Source: Plecoglossus altivelis
Taxonomy: Eukaryota > Chordata > Actinopteri > Osmeriformes > Plecoglossidae
NCBI GenBank assembly: GCA_036571765.1
Contig: BROE01000022.1
Coordinates: 3,345,037 to 3,409,036, forward strand
Length of the DNA stretch: 64,000 nt
Reading direction: 5' to 3'
Shown piece after piece: positions 20,133 through 32,455 of this stretch; positions within the stretch are counted from its first letter, which is position 1; each line of letters starts with the position of its first letter. Both the position numbers and the translations under genes were made by a program. The notes under the pieces were generated by a model. That model searched no databases. It was not told the origin of the DNA and saw nothing but the letters and a program-made list of their open reading frames with translations.

Positions 20133-20670
20133 GTGTGAGGACATGTGTCTTCTATCTCCAACTGTTCAATATGTTTGCTCAGTACTTCCATCTGTCCAGC
20201 CATCACGAATTGATCCTGGTCAAGCTTCTCCCAGACATCAAGCTCACAGCGATGTTTAACCATACGACTGGGAAAGACACACCAATGGAGCAATTATAGG
20301 AGCAAGGCTGACAGTAACCTGAGCTGAACATCTTCCATCACCCACCTCTCCCCTCAGCCTCCCCCTCTCCTCACACGCCCTTCCCTTCCTATTAAAGGTT
20401 GTTGTAGGCAGGTGGATTCCAGGAAAGAGAAATGCTATCGGTACATTGCGTCAAACGGCCCATCATTCATTCTGTTAGCACTCTATTAAAAACATTCCTG
20501 GTACAAGTACAACCTAGTCAGGCTTTGTAAAAAGCCTCAAAAGAAAGAAAATTGAAATGACCACCACAACCCTAACTCTAGCCATGCATTAAGTTTAATC
20601 TTAATCCAAATGGCTCAGTTTAGCCTGAATTATTGATTAGCAAAAAGAAAACTGAATAGAAACAAGCTGC

Positions 20671-21184
20671 CAAAGCCAAGGTCTTCAAAGCTGGATCCTG
20701 ACTCAAAGCCAAGGTCTACAAACCTGGATCATGCCCAAATGCTAAGCTATTCACAACTAACCCTAACCCCAGCTCGGGCATGCAGCAGGCGCGATGACCC
20801 AGGAGGTCATACCAAACAGTGTGTGAAAAAATAAACTTGATCCCAGCATTGCCTGTTTTGCTGGATGAGCGATCATGAGTAATGGGAGCGAGTTTGACCC
20901 AGGTGGGGCTTGCCTCACCAGAGTTACGAGGCAAACCGTGGAAGGGTGGAAGGAAGGCGCGATGACCAGCAAGTGGTCATGCCGAAAAGTATGTGAAAAA
21001 AATAAACCTGATCTCAGCGTGGCCTGCTTCGCGCCTTGCACTGGGTGAGCGATCCTGAGTAATGGGAGCAGCTTTGGCGCATGTGTGGCTTGCCTAGCCA
21101 GAGTTACGGGGGAAAACAATGGAGGGGTGAAAGGCAGGCTGAGTCCTGACCCAAAGCCAAGTTCTTCAAACCTGGGTCCTGACT
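20671..21184. repeat. Composite repeat: 33-bp copies flanking a 168-bp dimer
   Basis: A 33-bp motif (CAAAGCCAAGGTCTTCAAA then CCTGGATCCTGAC) occurs at 20,671, 20,704 and 21,152. Between the second and third copies lie two diverged copies of a 168-bp unit (20,787-20,954 and 20,955-about 21,136), each beginning AGGCGCGATGACC. Internal inverted repeats are present: ATGACCA/TGGTCAT in unit 2 (a six-pair version in unit 1) and TTGCCTC/GAGGCAA in unit 1 (20,910-20,934). I do not recognise the family; no RNA polymerase III boxes were found. The long minus-strand open frame across it is not a recognisable protein. Confidence 0.85.
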
Positions 21185-22988
21185 TCCATGTGGACAAACA
21201 TGAGCCAGCAGATACACTAAACTCATTAAAGATTTAGAAAAAGCAAGCCTCTCTCCCCCAGGAACATGTGTTAGAGAGTGGAGGACTGAGTGTCCAGACC
21301 CCTGTGGCCTGGCTGTCTGCTTCTGGAGACAGCTAGAGCTGGCCTTCTGTCCTGGCTGGCCCACCCTGCATCAGGGAGGAGACCCTGCTGTCAGCCACAT
21401 TACTGAGGTAAACACCAACACAGCCTCGGTCTGCTCAACATGAACAGTAAACCGAACGAGGAAAGGAGTGCCAGAGAACAGGAGATGAATCGGAGCAGAA
21501 GACAGCTACAGACAGGAACACCTGGTCAACCAACAGACACTGAGGAGGACCACACCTTAACCATCCAAGAAAAAGATACCACAGTGAGTCATGGAGGTGC
21601 CTCACTAGAACACAGTGATTTGTTTATCTTGTCAATTTCTTTCAAAAGGTCTGAGTGGCACAGTAAGAGAAGGACTGAGCTCTTCAAAAAGCTGACATAG
21701 GTTAACGTCCACAAGCTTGCTTTTTCCATCATCGCACCTGTCTGCTGTCTGTGTTGTTTAGATGTGAAACCACCAGCTTCCTAAGCGGAGGCTACATCAT
21801 GTTTAATTCGATGTGACCTCATGGTGATGGTGAGGGACGGAGGACCACAGGAGAGGAAGACGGAGAGATTTGAATCAAGGACCAAGAAGCTGTCAAGCTG
21901 TGACATACTCGTCACAGCTGTCATACCGAGGAATTACCAAACATCATATTTGTCTCCTGGTTTCATGAAACCAACTTCACCCCCTCGTCTTCACTCTGTC
22001 CTCCATGAAGCACCATGCACACAAAAACACACATACATTTTTCCCACATCGCTGTCTTTCCCTGACAGACACTAACCCCACGTATTTAACAAACTATCTT
22101 TCTCTTGCTCTCTCTGGCTCTCTCACTCACACAGACACACACTTTCTTATTCCTGCTTTCTGTCTCACACACATAAATAACCCGCCTCCCACACACACAC
22201 ATAAAACAAAAGCAGTTTGAGGTAAAAGGTTCCATGTGACAGACTAGACGATCATGGTCTCCTTCCAGAACAACAGCAGCCCCCTGGAATACTCTGTTTC
22301 CATTTCAGCTGCTCATTTCCTCTGCACTTCCTTCACTGGGTCCAGTGGACTGACCACAAACAGGTATGCTAAAAACCAATGATGCAACAGGAACAGCTGG
22401 AATGGAAAGTCTATCCCTGATGTATCTGGTGTTGATGTGTTTATGTACTGACAGAGGTTAAAGAAAATGACTACCAACAAAAGGAGCCTCACAACATTCT
22501 TTGAGAAGCTAAGAAGAGACCGAAGGAGATTATCAAACAGAACTTTCAGCAATTAACTTTAAAAAACTGAGACCCTACGAAGGCAGTCAATTTATATCTC
22601 TTGTGTAACAGACATGGCCGAGTACTAGTGATAGAAAGTTCAGATTATTTTCTTGGTTCTTTGAATCTTGTTCAATAAATGTAACAACAATTTGTTTGAG
22701 TCATTGGTCCATTGCAACAGCACTACAAAATTCCCAAACCACTATCAGATACACCATCGAAAAGCTAGCAATTCACTGGACACCTCATGCTCCAGTTCTC
22801 TAGGACAAAAGGTTATTCCATCTGTCTTTTGTGATACTCTTAGTCGTAGTGAGCAGAACTGAAGCACATTTGTGACTACAGCATATAAAAATATGTTTCG
22901 CAAAGGCACAGATGCTATAACATTTTTGGTTTACACGATTGTGTGTGACTGTGAGCATTTAGAGCCTTTTTATGTAGTCTATTCTCAT

Positions 22989-23117
22989 GTGGAGTGTTAG
23001 AATATGGCATATTAGCATGTAGCCTATTAGCATGTTGGTTATTAGCACGTGGCATATTAGCATGTAGCCTATTAGCATGTTGGTTATTAGCATGTGGCAT
23101 ATTAGCATGTAGCGTAC
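22989..23117. repeat. 45-bp minisatellite touching exon 3 donor
   Basis: Unit made of three related 14-16-mers, GCATATTAGCATGTAGCC, TATTAGCATGTTGG and TTATTAGCACGTG; nearly three copies, the last ending about 5 bp from the exon 3 boundary. Confidence 0.93.
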
Positions 23118-23121
23118 GCAC

Positions 23122-23251
23122 CGACAGGACAGCTGCCCTCAGACTGCAGCAGGACTTCAGCCTGCTGCTTGCAGGCATCCCTGCGGAGGAAGCACTCGTT
23201 CTGGTAGTTCTGGTTGTTGGAGCCGCACACGGGGACGTACTCGTTGTTGCA
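23122..23251 (-). CDS. tmeff2: tmeff2 exon 3: Kazal half of follistatin domain 1
   Basis: Acceptor CTCTGCAG|TGC, phase 0. Encodes residues 100-142, the Kazal-like part of follistatin domain 1 with Cys 100, 108, 119, 126 and 140 and the family motif VPVCGSN followed by YQNEC. Donor GTCG|GTGCGT leaves one base (G) of codon 143. The intron just past the donor is a 45-bp minisatellite that starts within a few bases of the splice site. Confidence 0.95.
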
Positions 23252-24699
23252 CTGCAGAGGAGAGAAGAGCACCAGTTAGAATCTGCACATCCAGCTACTG
23301 CCTCAATGCTGTCTTAATAAGAGCCTCACATCGTGGGTCTGTCATTGGTATTAGTGATGCGGGATCCCTGGATCAGTGGTCCTGATGAGGTCTACATTAG
23401 AAACACACCTGAAGGATCCAGAATATGTTCTGTTAGTTGAAACATCTATCCAAACTCCAGGATGAACAATGTCTTTGCTTAAACACACACAAACAAATGT
23501 GCATGTGTACAGTACCCACTCTCTCCTACACACTACCTCAACACACACCTAGAATTCCAAACACACACGTACGCGCCTGCTGACAGAAGCAGCACAAAAA
23601 TAACCATGCCATCGATTCTGGAGTATCACAGAGCGGCCACCATTTTGAACTGGCTGAGGAGGGAGGATGCAGGGAGAGCTGGCTCCAGAACAGAGAGACA
23701 GGAAGGAGAGAAAGCAGGGCTATAGAGCTAGAAGACGGAGGGGAAACGCTCGTATGCGGGAGGAGAGGGGCAGCAGAGAAGAGAGGAGGATTAGCCAAGG
23801 AGAATCAGAGCTGATGTCACGGCAAGTGAAAGAAAGAAGAGGTGGGAGACTGAGGAGAATAGGAACACACAAAGAAGTCCCCTCCCAGGGAAGACAAGAA
23901 GGGGAGGGTGAGATGCGTAAAGTCAGAAGGGGAGGGAGGGAGTGATAGCCACTCCTGGTGGAGAAGGCTTTCTGGCTTACTGTAGGGTGTTAGTGGCTCT
24001 CCTGTCTCTCTGTACGGCTTCTAAGAGCCAGAGACTGGGGGAGGCTGCTTTTATACCAGGCGTGATGCAACCCAGGGAAAGCAGGCCAAAAGGACCCAGC
24101 GGGTGTCTTCAACACTGCCAGGTCCTCTGTGAAACCCTCCATTTACCTCCTCCCACATGCCTGCAGTCTGAACAGCTCTGAGTTTCCTTCTCCTCCCAGG
24201 AGGAGGCAGGATTTAAAGCCTCCGTATCTCAGGTTGGGGGGGCTTAAAGAGGAGGCTTGATCCTCTTTGCTTCTCAGTTCTACACCTCCATAAGACTGCG
24301 GGAGGGATGGCCAGAACGTGGGAAGGTGAGTCTGAGAGATGAGAGACGGGGTGTGGGAGAGAGAGAACAACCAAGAGGAACGACATGAGATGACAAAGAA
24401 GAATGAAACTGACACTGCAGAGTTGAGTGTGACTGTGAGACAGGAGGTGAACCGGAGCGGGATACGATCACTCGACCACTTCAGCAGACGGGACAGAAGC
24501 TGTGTTCCGGGGCCAGATGGCGTGGCCTCTTGCGCTCGCACTAGGCTCTACAAACCAGCCCTGAAGCAAGCCCCAGACTTCCACTGAGACCAGGTCTGGT
24601 CCACACAGCAGTGTCTACCAAACACGAGACAGCTTCCATGGACAGGCTGTAGATAGCCTCAAGGGGGAGATGTGTTAGCGCGTGTTTGAATATGTGCGT

Positions 24700-24714
24700 G
24701 CGTGCGTGCGTGCG

Positions 24715-24761
<47 letters not shown>

Positions 24762-24770
24762 GAGAGAGAG
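24700..24770. repeat. GCGT repeat passing into (GA)n
   Basis: CGTGCGTGCGTGCGTGCG followed by about 28 GA units with one GG interruption. Confidence 0.93.
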
Positions 24771-26249
24771 AATGTACTCTATGAAGCGAAGAGACAATGC
24801 TCCCGTTTCCATTTCACCACATTCGATACCTAAATCCACCTGTAGGGGCTGCTGTGGGTCTGCCTGGTGCATCACCCCTGCTCTCCCCCAAAGAGCGAGC
24901 CACCAGATAGGACCTGGAGTGTACCTGCATGAGCTGGCCTGGCGCACTGCCCCACCAGACCTCATCACAGGAGAGCATCCTCATGGGCAGCCTCCTAGCC
25001 AGCCTCACACCCTCTCCCGCTGCCCTCACACCCTCTCCTGCGGCCCTCACACCCCACACACACACCTAGTGTCTGACACGCTTCAAACTACACAGGGGGG
25101 GGAGAGAGGGGCGGAGGGAAGGGAAGAGTGCATGCATGAATAAAAAGTGAAGAGAGAGAAAGGGAGAGGGAGGGAGGAAAGAGATAAAAGGGAAGAGGGA
25201 TGAAGAGCCAGAGAGAGTGCCGCTCCTCTATGGTCTGCATACGGGAAAACAGAGGAGACAAAAAAATTGAATGATTCATGAACCCATTTATCCATCTGCT
25301 GATATCCATCTAACTGTTCATTTACCTATCAACAACAGCAAGCTCAAGCCAGCCTGTACAAGTTTCGCCAGAATGAACAACTGGCACAGAGGTTCAAAGA
25401 GAGAAGCAATTAAAGGCAGACATGCAGAATCAAATGAGATTGTCACCAGGATCTGTCAAACAACTAAAACCAAACAGGGTGTTGAAGAAGCCCTGATGGA
25501 ACAGCACTGTAACTGCCATCTACTAAAGCTGTAGGTGAGACGGGAGATTTAACCAAATCATCACAATTCTCATGGACACGCAGACCCTTGCTGAGGTGGG
25601 AGAAGGTGCACGGCACTGAGTCAGAATATTAAAAAGAAACAGAAATGCCTTTTGTAATAAGTAGTAATTAACAAAGGCTAACATTGCCTTTGGCTGTGTG
25701 ACTCTGGTCACAACAACTTCCTTTCATTGTCATGCCCCTGCTGCAAAGGACAAGTACACCTCATAGTTTCCTCAGCGTACCTTTCCAGTTATGGTGTGTT
25801 TCTTTCTGAATTTAATGGCATTTTATGGATACAAATCTGTTGCTCTCTCCTGAATTCATAAATAAATTGTCAAACGAACAACCCTTTTACCTCACAAAAG
25901 GAGTTATGCTCTACGTTCATTTCAGTTTGACCCTACAAAGAGTCATGTCAACACACCTCCCAAACATCGCAGGCAATCAACGTTCACATTCTAATCAGCC
26001 ACTGCTATTAGCTTTCACCGACTAATCACCAACAAGAGGAGTGACTAACAGCTAAAGAAGCTTTGAACTTCTTGCCAGAGTTGCCAGACGGTGAACTGAA
26101 GTGCAGAAGAATCTGCTCCTTCTATGTTATTTTGCTAATGAAGGATATAACACAGCTCAACCTCTCCTGCCTCTGTGTTGGTAAAAGGTTCCGCCTGTTG
26201 TTCACGCTGTTCTGTGAGGACAAATTGTGGTGTTACAGCTCAGACACGC

Positions 26250-26405
26250 ACATACACACAAACACGTACACAGATACTGTATCAGGTACACATGCCCAGC
26301 CATCTCCTCAAACACACACACACACAAACAAACACACACACATCAACAAGCACACACACACACACACATATCAACAAGCACACACACACACCAACAAACA
26401 CCAAT
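26250..26405. repeat. CA-rich array with CAACAAGCACACAC units
   Basis: Interrupted CA microsatellite with a repeated ATCAACAAGCACACACACAC block. Confidence 0.88.
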
Positions 26406-26581
26406 ATCTACGAACCTCATACGTTTCCTGTCTCCATTAAAGTCTGCTCTAGATTATGCAATCCATCCCACGGCTATCATCCAGCCCTATCAATAATAAA
26501 CATCTGCTGAGCTGGGGCTTGTCTCTGAGGAGACCCGCTCAGCATGGTCTACTTGTCAGGAAATACTGCAGTTCAATCTAA

Positions 26582-26680
26582 AGAACGTGGAATCATCTCC
26601 ATCTATAGAACATGGAATCATCTCCATCTATAGAACATGGAATCATCTCCATCTATAGAACATGGAATCATCTCCATGAA
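26582..26680. repeat. 25-bp minisatellite, four copies
   Basis: Unit GAACATGGAATCATCTCCAT plus CTATA; the first copy has GAACGTGG. Confidence 0.95.
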
Positions 26681-27867
26681 AAAAATGTGTTTACATTCAT
26701 GAAGGCCTCTGGAGATGTAATTATGACAAACTCCTTACTCCTCAGAAGACAGCAAGCTTCGTGTTAAAGATCTAGGCTATCGGACATGACTGCTTCGGCT
26801 GGAGGTTGGCACCTGCGCCTCAAGAGACAGACGGTCTTGTCTTCAGGTCCTTCATGTGTCAAAGCCTCCCTCAGCCTCCCTCCCGTGGGCTGCCCAGGCT
26901 GTGATGGATGTGTGCGACAGCGCTTCTGACATGGCACACAGCTCGAGGGATGGCAAGTGGAAAATCGGGGGCTTTTGTCAGATCATTAGCTCCACACCGG
27001 GGGAAGGTCTGACCTCCCACCAGGGACAGGACACAAGCAGGGCTGTCATGAGGACGACCCTCAGAGCTGCAGCAGGCTGGGTCACTCAGCACACAAGTGC
27101 TGTTAGGCTGATAATAGACTAAGGGTCGATGTCCTTTCACTTCCAATCGAATTGGAGTTTGTATCCTGGTTTGACTGAAGTTGAAAATCGCATTGACCCA
27201 AACTCAGGAGCGAGAGGGAGCTTAATCTCCAGTTCTCCTCTGCAATTTGAAGGACATTTTCTGTGTTGCTGTCAATCCAAAAGTAGGCGACAAACTTCTT
27301 AAATTACAATCAAGTAGAATTTGAGCTAAAATGTCTCCCACAAATCCAGAAAGACAATCCAAATCACAAACAACGTTCGTTTTGTAGAAAGTAATTGTGG
27401 GGAAAAAAAATCTGGCAAATTTTGTTTTCAACCTTTTGAAAGTTGTTTCAACTTTTTTGAAAATATTTTTGAGGAACAATTGTAAAAAAATTGGAAAACA
27501 CATTTCACACACCTGAAAGGAAGAAATGATAACAAAGAACCCTGAATATTTTGGGAAAAATATTATATTGCACACTAAAATATTATTGGGGAAAAAACTC
27601 AACTTTAGGACCAACAGTCAGTGGGGAACAACATCACAAAGACATGTTGAGGTAAAACTGTCTGGTCCCTAACAGGAAATCTGTAATGGACTCCAAGACA
27701 AAACATCAACACCAATTACAATACACCTTCCCGTTTCATCCAGCTGTTCCAAGTCCAAAACAATGATGTCTTCTTCCTGCCGTCTGGTGTCAAGCATCAT
27801 CAGGATGAGGGGGGAGGAAAGCCTTGACAAATGATGGTCTCCATGGTGACGGCTGGGAGGACCTAGT

Positions 27868-28310
27868 GCGCTGGTCTCCTAGTGTGCTGGTTTCTTCGTG
27901 TGCTGGTCTCCTAGCGTGCTGGTCTAGTGAGCTGGTCTCCTAATGTGCTGGTCTCCTAGTGTGCTGGTCTCCTAGCGTGCTGGTCTCCTAGCGTGCTGGT
28001 CTCCTAGCGTGCTGGTCTCCTTGTGTGCTGGTCTCCTTGTGTGCTGGTCTCCTAGTGAGCTGGTCTCCTAGTGCGCTGGTCTCCTTGTGTGCTGGTCTCC
28101 TAGTGTGCTGGTCTCCTAGCGTGCTGGTCTCCTAGTGTGCTGGTCTCCTAGTGTGCTGGTCTCCTAGCGTGCTGGTCTTGTAGTGAGCTGGTCTCCTAGT
28201 GTGCTGGTCTCCTTGTGTGCTGGTCTCCTTGTGTGCTGGTCTCCTTGTGTGCTGGTCTCCTAGTGAGCTGATTTCTCAGTGTGTTAGTCTCTTAGTGTGC
28301 TGGTCTCCTT
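27868..28310. repeat. 16-bp minisatellite, about 27 copies
   Basis: Unit GTGCTGGTCTCCTAGT with variable last bases (AGC, TGT, AGTGA). Confidence 0.96.
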
Positions 28311-28924
28311 GGACAGTCCCCAGTGCTACAGGAGCTTTAACGATGTCAGACAGGTCAGCCAGTCCAGCTGACACATGCTGCTCTCCCCGACCGCCTCGCT
28401 AGATAAATACGTCAGGCACACGCTCCCAGGCCAGACGCTCTATAAATCACACCAATCTCTATAAGAAGGTGCAACCACCTGGGCGTCGTGCTCAGATGGG
28501 ACTGTGGCTGTCCTGGGATGATTGACACAAGAACACAAGCACACACTACAGTAGCAGTTCACAGCACTGTGTAGCTACATCACCTCACAATGAGGCATTT
28601 CCAACAACATCAATTATGATGTTGCTAATAGTATAGAACTGATCTCCGAACCGATCTGATCTGAAATAAGGAGCACCACAAGCCCCCAGAGAACCAGCAG
28701 CAACAGCACCCCAGACTGGCTGCTCTCAGGCTTGGTGAGTTCAGCTCTCCTTAGTCTGCTGGCCTTGTGTGTTCAGAGAGGGGAGCTGCTGTAAGGCCTG
28801 ACTCTTCACGCTGATTTTAATTGGCACATTTGTCATGCAAAGGTGGAAGTCAGCTTTTCAGCTCGCTATCATAGGAGAGCCCCTGGGGCTGAGGGAGGGT
28901 TTAGGAATCTGCAGCTATTCTACT

Positions 28925-29307
28925 GCAGAGAGGAGAGAAAGGAGGGGAAGAGGGGAGGAGAGGGGAGAGAAGAGGGGGAGAGGGGAGAGAGTAGGTGAGA
29001 GGGGACGGAGCAGGGGGAGAGGGGACAAAAGAGGGGGAGAGGGGACGGAGGAGGGGGAGAGGAAAGAGAAGAGGGGGAGATGGGAGAGGAGGGAGGGAAA
29101 GAGAGAGGAGCGGTAAAGATGAGGAGGCTCAGGAGGTGGGATAGAGGGAGGGAGAGGAGAGTAATAGATTTTGCAACAGAGGTGAAAGAAAGAGAAAGAA
29201 AGAGAAAGCAGGAAGTGGTGGAAGTAGATACAAATGCTTGAGTGAAAGAGAAGAAAAGAGCGAGAGACAAAAGTAAAGAGAGATAGACAGAAGGAAAGAA
29301 AGAGTAG

Positions 29308-29345
<38 letters not shown>
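28925..29345. repeat. Purine-rich minisatellite and (GA)n
   Basis: GAGGGGGAGAGGGGACGGAG-type units to about 29,110, then GAAAGA-rich sequence and (GA)n at 29,308-29,342. Confidence 0.9.
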
Positions 29346-29347
<2 letters not shown>

Positions 29348-29585
29348 TAGCTGGGCGACAGAGGAACTAACTAGTGTTACGAGGTGAGAAAAGGGAAGGG
29401 TACTCAGCCATGAACAATAGACAGAATATGCACCATGTCTTGAGTAACTCATTTCAGAGAAAGCTGTTCTACCATCTACCAGTGGACGGTGAAATGAAAA
29501 TGGTAAAGATGTTTGATTTGACCATTTTCAGTGACTGTCAAACAATGGTGAACAGACCAGCGATCATGGTTATTTCCTGGGTACG

Positions 29586-29796
29586 TTCAGTCTCTAGTTC
29601 TCCACATACAGACTGGGCCTGTTCTGTCTCTAGTTCTCCACATACAGACTGGGCCTGTTCTCTCTCTAGTTCTCCACATACAGACTGGTCTTGTTCTGTC
29701 TCTAGTTCTCCACATACAGACTGGGCCTGTTTAGTCTCTAGTTCTCCACATACAGACTGGTCCTGTTCTGTCTCTAGTTCTCCACATACAGACTGA
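29586..29796. repeat. 36-bp minisatellite, six copies
   Basis: Unit contains GTCTCTAGTTCTCCACATAC and AGACTGG. Period 36 is 12 codons, so both strands stay open for over 130 codons; not a gene. Confidence 0.95.
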
Positions 29797-29942
29797 CACC
29801 AGAGACTGTAATCCTGCTGTGCTCCTTCGCTGGCAGCTCTCATGGCCTCAGATAAAAGGATCATAAACAAATGCAAATATATGGAATGGGGTCTGGCGCT
29901 CTCTGAAGATGCTCTCCGGCAAGCTACCTGCAGTCTTCTGAT

Positions 29943-30043
29943 ACCAGGCATGGACAAGTCTTCTGGTACCAGACATGGGCTTGGGTACTGGATCTTCTGG
30001 TACCACACATGGGCTTGGGTACTGGATCTTCTGGTACACTCCT
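29943..30043. repeat. 34-bp minisatellite, about three copies
   Basis: Unit TCTTCTGGTACCACACATGG then GCTTGGGTACTGGA; the first copy is partial. Confidence 0.92.
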
Positions 30044-30357
30044 GACTTTACATCTGGTGTTTGTTCCTCTGAGGGGATTTTATTTAACACTGTCTGCATA
30101 GATATTTAGACATAGGTGAGTTATTTTGTGTGTGTGTGTGTGTGTGCGCTTTGTCAGCCTGGATCCTTCTACAGTCCAGCAACAGGGATGAGTACACAGA
30201 GGAAACTAACAGGAGGTATCCAGGAGGAGGATCCATATTACAGTAAAACAAACATCGACATCCCTCCTGCAGCAGCGGCTGAAGGACACAACAACTGTGA
30301 CCAACAACCAAGTGTAAGACACTCACACAGTGTCTGAGTCTGCACATGGATAGAGAA

Positions 30358-30428
30358 AACGTATGTGTGTGTGTGTGTGTGTGAGTGCACGTGTGTGTGT
30401 CTGAGTGTGTGTGCGTGTGAGTGAGTGT

Positions 30429-30465
<37 letters not shown>

Positions 30466-30540
30466 TGAGTGAGTGAGTAAGTGAGTGAGCGAGCGTGTGT
30501 GAGTGTGAGTGCGTGTGTGTGCACGTGTGTGTGTGTGCCA
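30358..30540. repeat. GT/GTGA/GTGCAC compound microsatellite
   Basis: Interrupted GT array with GTGAGTGAGTGA and GTGCACGTGTGTG blocks. Confidence 0.92.
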
Positions 30541-31354
30541 TGTGAGTGCACCAGTAAGTATGTTTGTGAGGCTCTAGACGAGGGTCCCACTCAGAAAAGT
30601 CCCCCTAAGAGGATCATGTTTGGTGAATTACAACACTTAATGGAATAAAGACACGGCAGCTATTAGACTTAAGCGCATTGACGTCATGTATACACACTGC
30701 AAACACACACACACACAAGAAGTCCCTAACATGCCGTGACCCTGGGAAGGCAGTGCTAACTCTGAAATGAAAGCGGTGAGGCCTGTTAGCTTCATGTACG
30801 GCAGACTGGACACAGGACAGCCCCTCAGACTGCCAGCTGGCCCAGCGTGAGATCTGTGGATGACAGACTGACAGCTAATATCATTTATCTGCAGGCCTCT
30901 GCTAATGTTCGCTTCCAGGGAAGAAGGAAATTGAGATAAAAGCAAGTCACTGATTGTGTGTCCGCTTGTCTGGTGCTGTTGTGAATGAGCTGATAAAGTG
31001 GTCAGTCCCAGTGTGTTGGCTGAAATGCAGGCATATGCTGAAGGACTATATAGACATGCTGGCTTCATTCATCTAGACAGCAGATAGGCTATTCATGTGA
31101 TTGAGCTCTGCATTCAAAAATCAATACGTGACTGACTGGTTTGCTGATGTTTCTTAATAGGCCAGTCATAAACTTAAGTAGAAGTCGTTATCAAGAGCAC
31201 CATAATACTCTAGATTTATGTTGTTAATAAGGGTTCTTAAATCAAAGCTCTGTTCATGGTCATGCCATCAGGGAGGTGGGCTGGTGAACCACCCAGAGAA
31301 CTGAGAAGGTCAAGCCCAAGACATGTCCTCCTCTGGGGTGTTCAGTCACCAGGC

Positions 31355-31560
31355 CTGCCCCTAACACTACCCCTCTGCCCTAACACCACCCCTCTGCCCT
31401 AACACCACCCCTATACCCAAACACCACCACCGCTGTGCCCTAACACCACCACCCCTGTGCCCTAACACCACCACCCCTCTGCCCTAACACCACCCCTCTG
31501 CCCTAACACCCCCCCTCTGCCCTAACACTACCCTTGTACCCCAACACCAACACCCTCTGT
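31355..31560. repeat. 18-21-bp CCCTAACACCACC minisatellite
   Basis: About ten copies of CCCTCTGCCCTAACACCA with short insertions, ending about 120 bp past the exon 2 donor on the coding strand. Confidence 0.93.
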
Positions 31561-31678
31561 ACATGCCTCCATAAAATCCAATAAATGTAACTCTGATATT
31601 ATTTTTGTGTAAACAGGGTTAGAATCGTTAAACTCAGGTGTGATGCAACAAAACTACTGAATACAATTGTTGTCTTAC

Positions 31679-31788
31679 CTTGAAGTTGCAGATGCATGTG
31701 ATTGAGTCTCCGATCCTCATGCACTCCCCGTCATATTTGCAGGTGTTGATGTCACACAAGAACAAGTCTGTCTCTCTGTCATCATCGC
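31679..31788 (-). CDS. tmeff2: tmeff2 exon 2: first half of follistatin domain 1
   Basis: Acceptor TTCTGCAG|GC completes codon 63 (Gly). The exon then encodes residues 64-99, an acidic start (DDDRETDLFLCD) and the EGF-like N-terminal subdomain of follistatin domain 1, with Cys 74, 79, 85, 94 and 96. Donor TTCAAG|GTAAGA is in phase 0. The sequence closely parallels the mammalian segment around LFLCDTNTCKFDGEC. It is flanked on the intron 2 side by an 18-21-bp minisatellite and, about 330 bp away on the intron 1 side, by a 30-bp minisatellite. Confidence 0.95.
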
Positions 31789-32109
31789 CTGCAGAATCAA
31801 ACACAAGAAGAAAACTGAGTTCAACACTAAGCAAGTCATATTCGTAACTGCAGCATGTCCTGTATCTTGAGTCACATCTAGCTTTTCTGCAAGGAGTTGT
31901 ATGTTTTTCTGAAGAACTTCTTGTTTTATGGAACAAGGTTGACCCCCAGGCATGATCACAGAGCTTAGAGAACTTTGTTAGGAAGAACACAGGGGTCTGA
32001 TCAAATTCAGCCTGAATTAGGTATCTCAAATGACTCTGACCAAGCATAGCTAATTGAATCAAGCTGTCACATGGGTACGCATCAGAACAAGGAGCTGCAG
32101 GCTACGGTT

Positions 32110-32455
32110 CTACCTGGCCTTGCTGGACAGCAGACCACCTCAGCCTCATAGCACACAGTACAGACCACCCTAGCCTCATAGCACACAGCACAGACTACCT
32201 CAGCCTCATAGCACACAGTACAGACCATCTCAGCCTCATAGCACACAGTACAGACCACCTCAGCCTCATAGCACACAGTACAGACCACCTCAACCTCATA
32301 GCACACAGTACAGACCACCTCAACCTCATAGCACACAGCACAGACCATCTCAGCCTCATAGCACACAGTACAGACCATCTCAGCCTTATAGCACACAGTA
32401 CAGACCACCTCAGCCTCACAGTACAGACCACCTCAGCCTCATAACACAGACCATC
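32110..32455. repeat. 30-bp minisatellite, about 11 copies
   Basis: Unit ACAGACCACCTCAGCCTCAT plus AGCACACAGT. Period is ten codons, so minus-strand frames stay open through it. Confidence 0.96.

Larger units (their letters stand above)
19772..23121 (-). other. tmeff2: tmeff2 intron 3
   Basis: Intron of 3350 bp. Contents: a 16-bp array (19,955-20,132), plain sequence (20,133-20,670), the composite repeat 20,671-21,184, largely plain sequence (21,185-22,988, with a short CA-rich patch near 22,120-22,205), and a 45-bp array reaching the exon 3 donor. Confidence 0.9.
23252..31678 (-). other. tmeff2: tmeff2 intron 2
   Basis: Intron of 8427 bp with GA-rich and CA-rich patches and seven or more arrays listed separately. 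No recognisable features in about 23,260-24,690, 24,775-26,245, 26,685-27,865 (includes a T/A-rich stretch 27,380-27,620), 28,311-28,920, 29,350-29,585 and 30,541-31,354. Confidence 0.88.

Noticed and set aside
20763..21197. 144-codon minus-strand frame
   Set aside because: Runs through the 168-bp dimer, so the protein repeats itself; no recognisable domain.
27222..27614. 130-codon minus-strand frame rich in Phe and Ile
   Set aside because: AT-rich intronic sequence with no family resemblance; likely chance.
29374..30008. Frames of 140 and 156 codons
   Set aside because: Mostly the 36-bp minisatellite read in each direction.
31355..31560. CCCTAAC-like interstitial telomere repeat
   Set aside because: The unit is CCCTCTGCCCTAACACCA-type, not CCCTAA tandemly repeated; an ordinary minisatellite.
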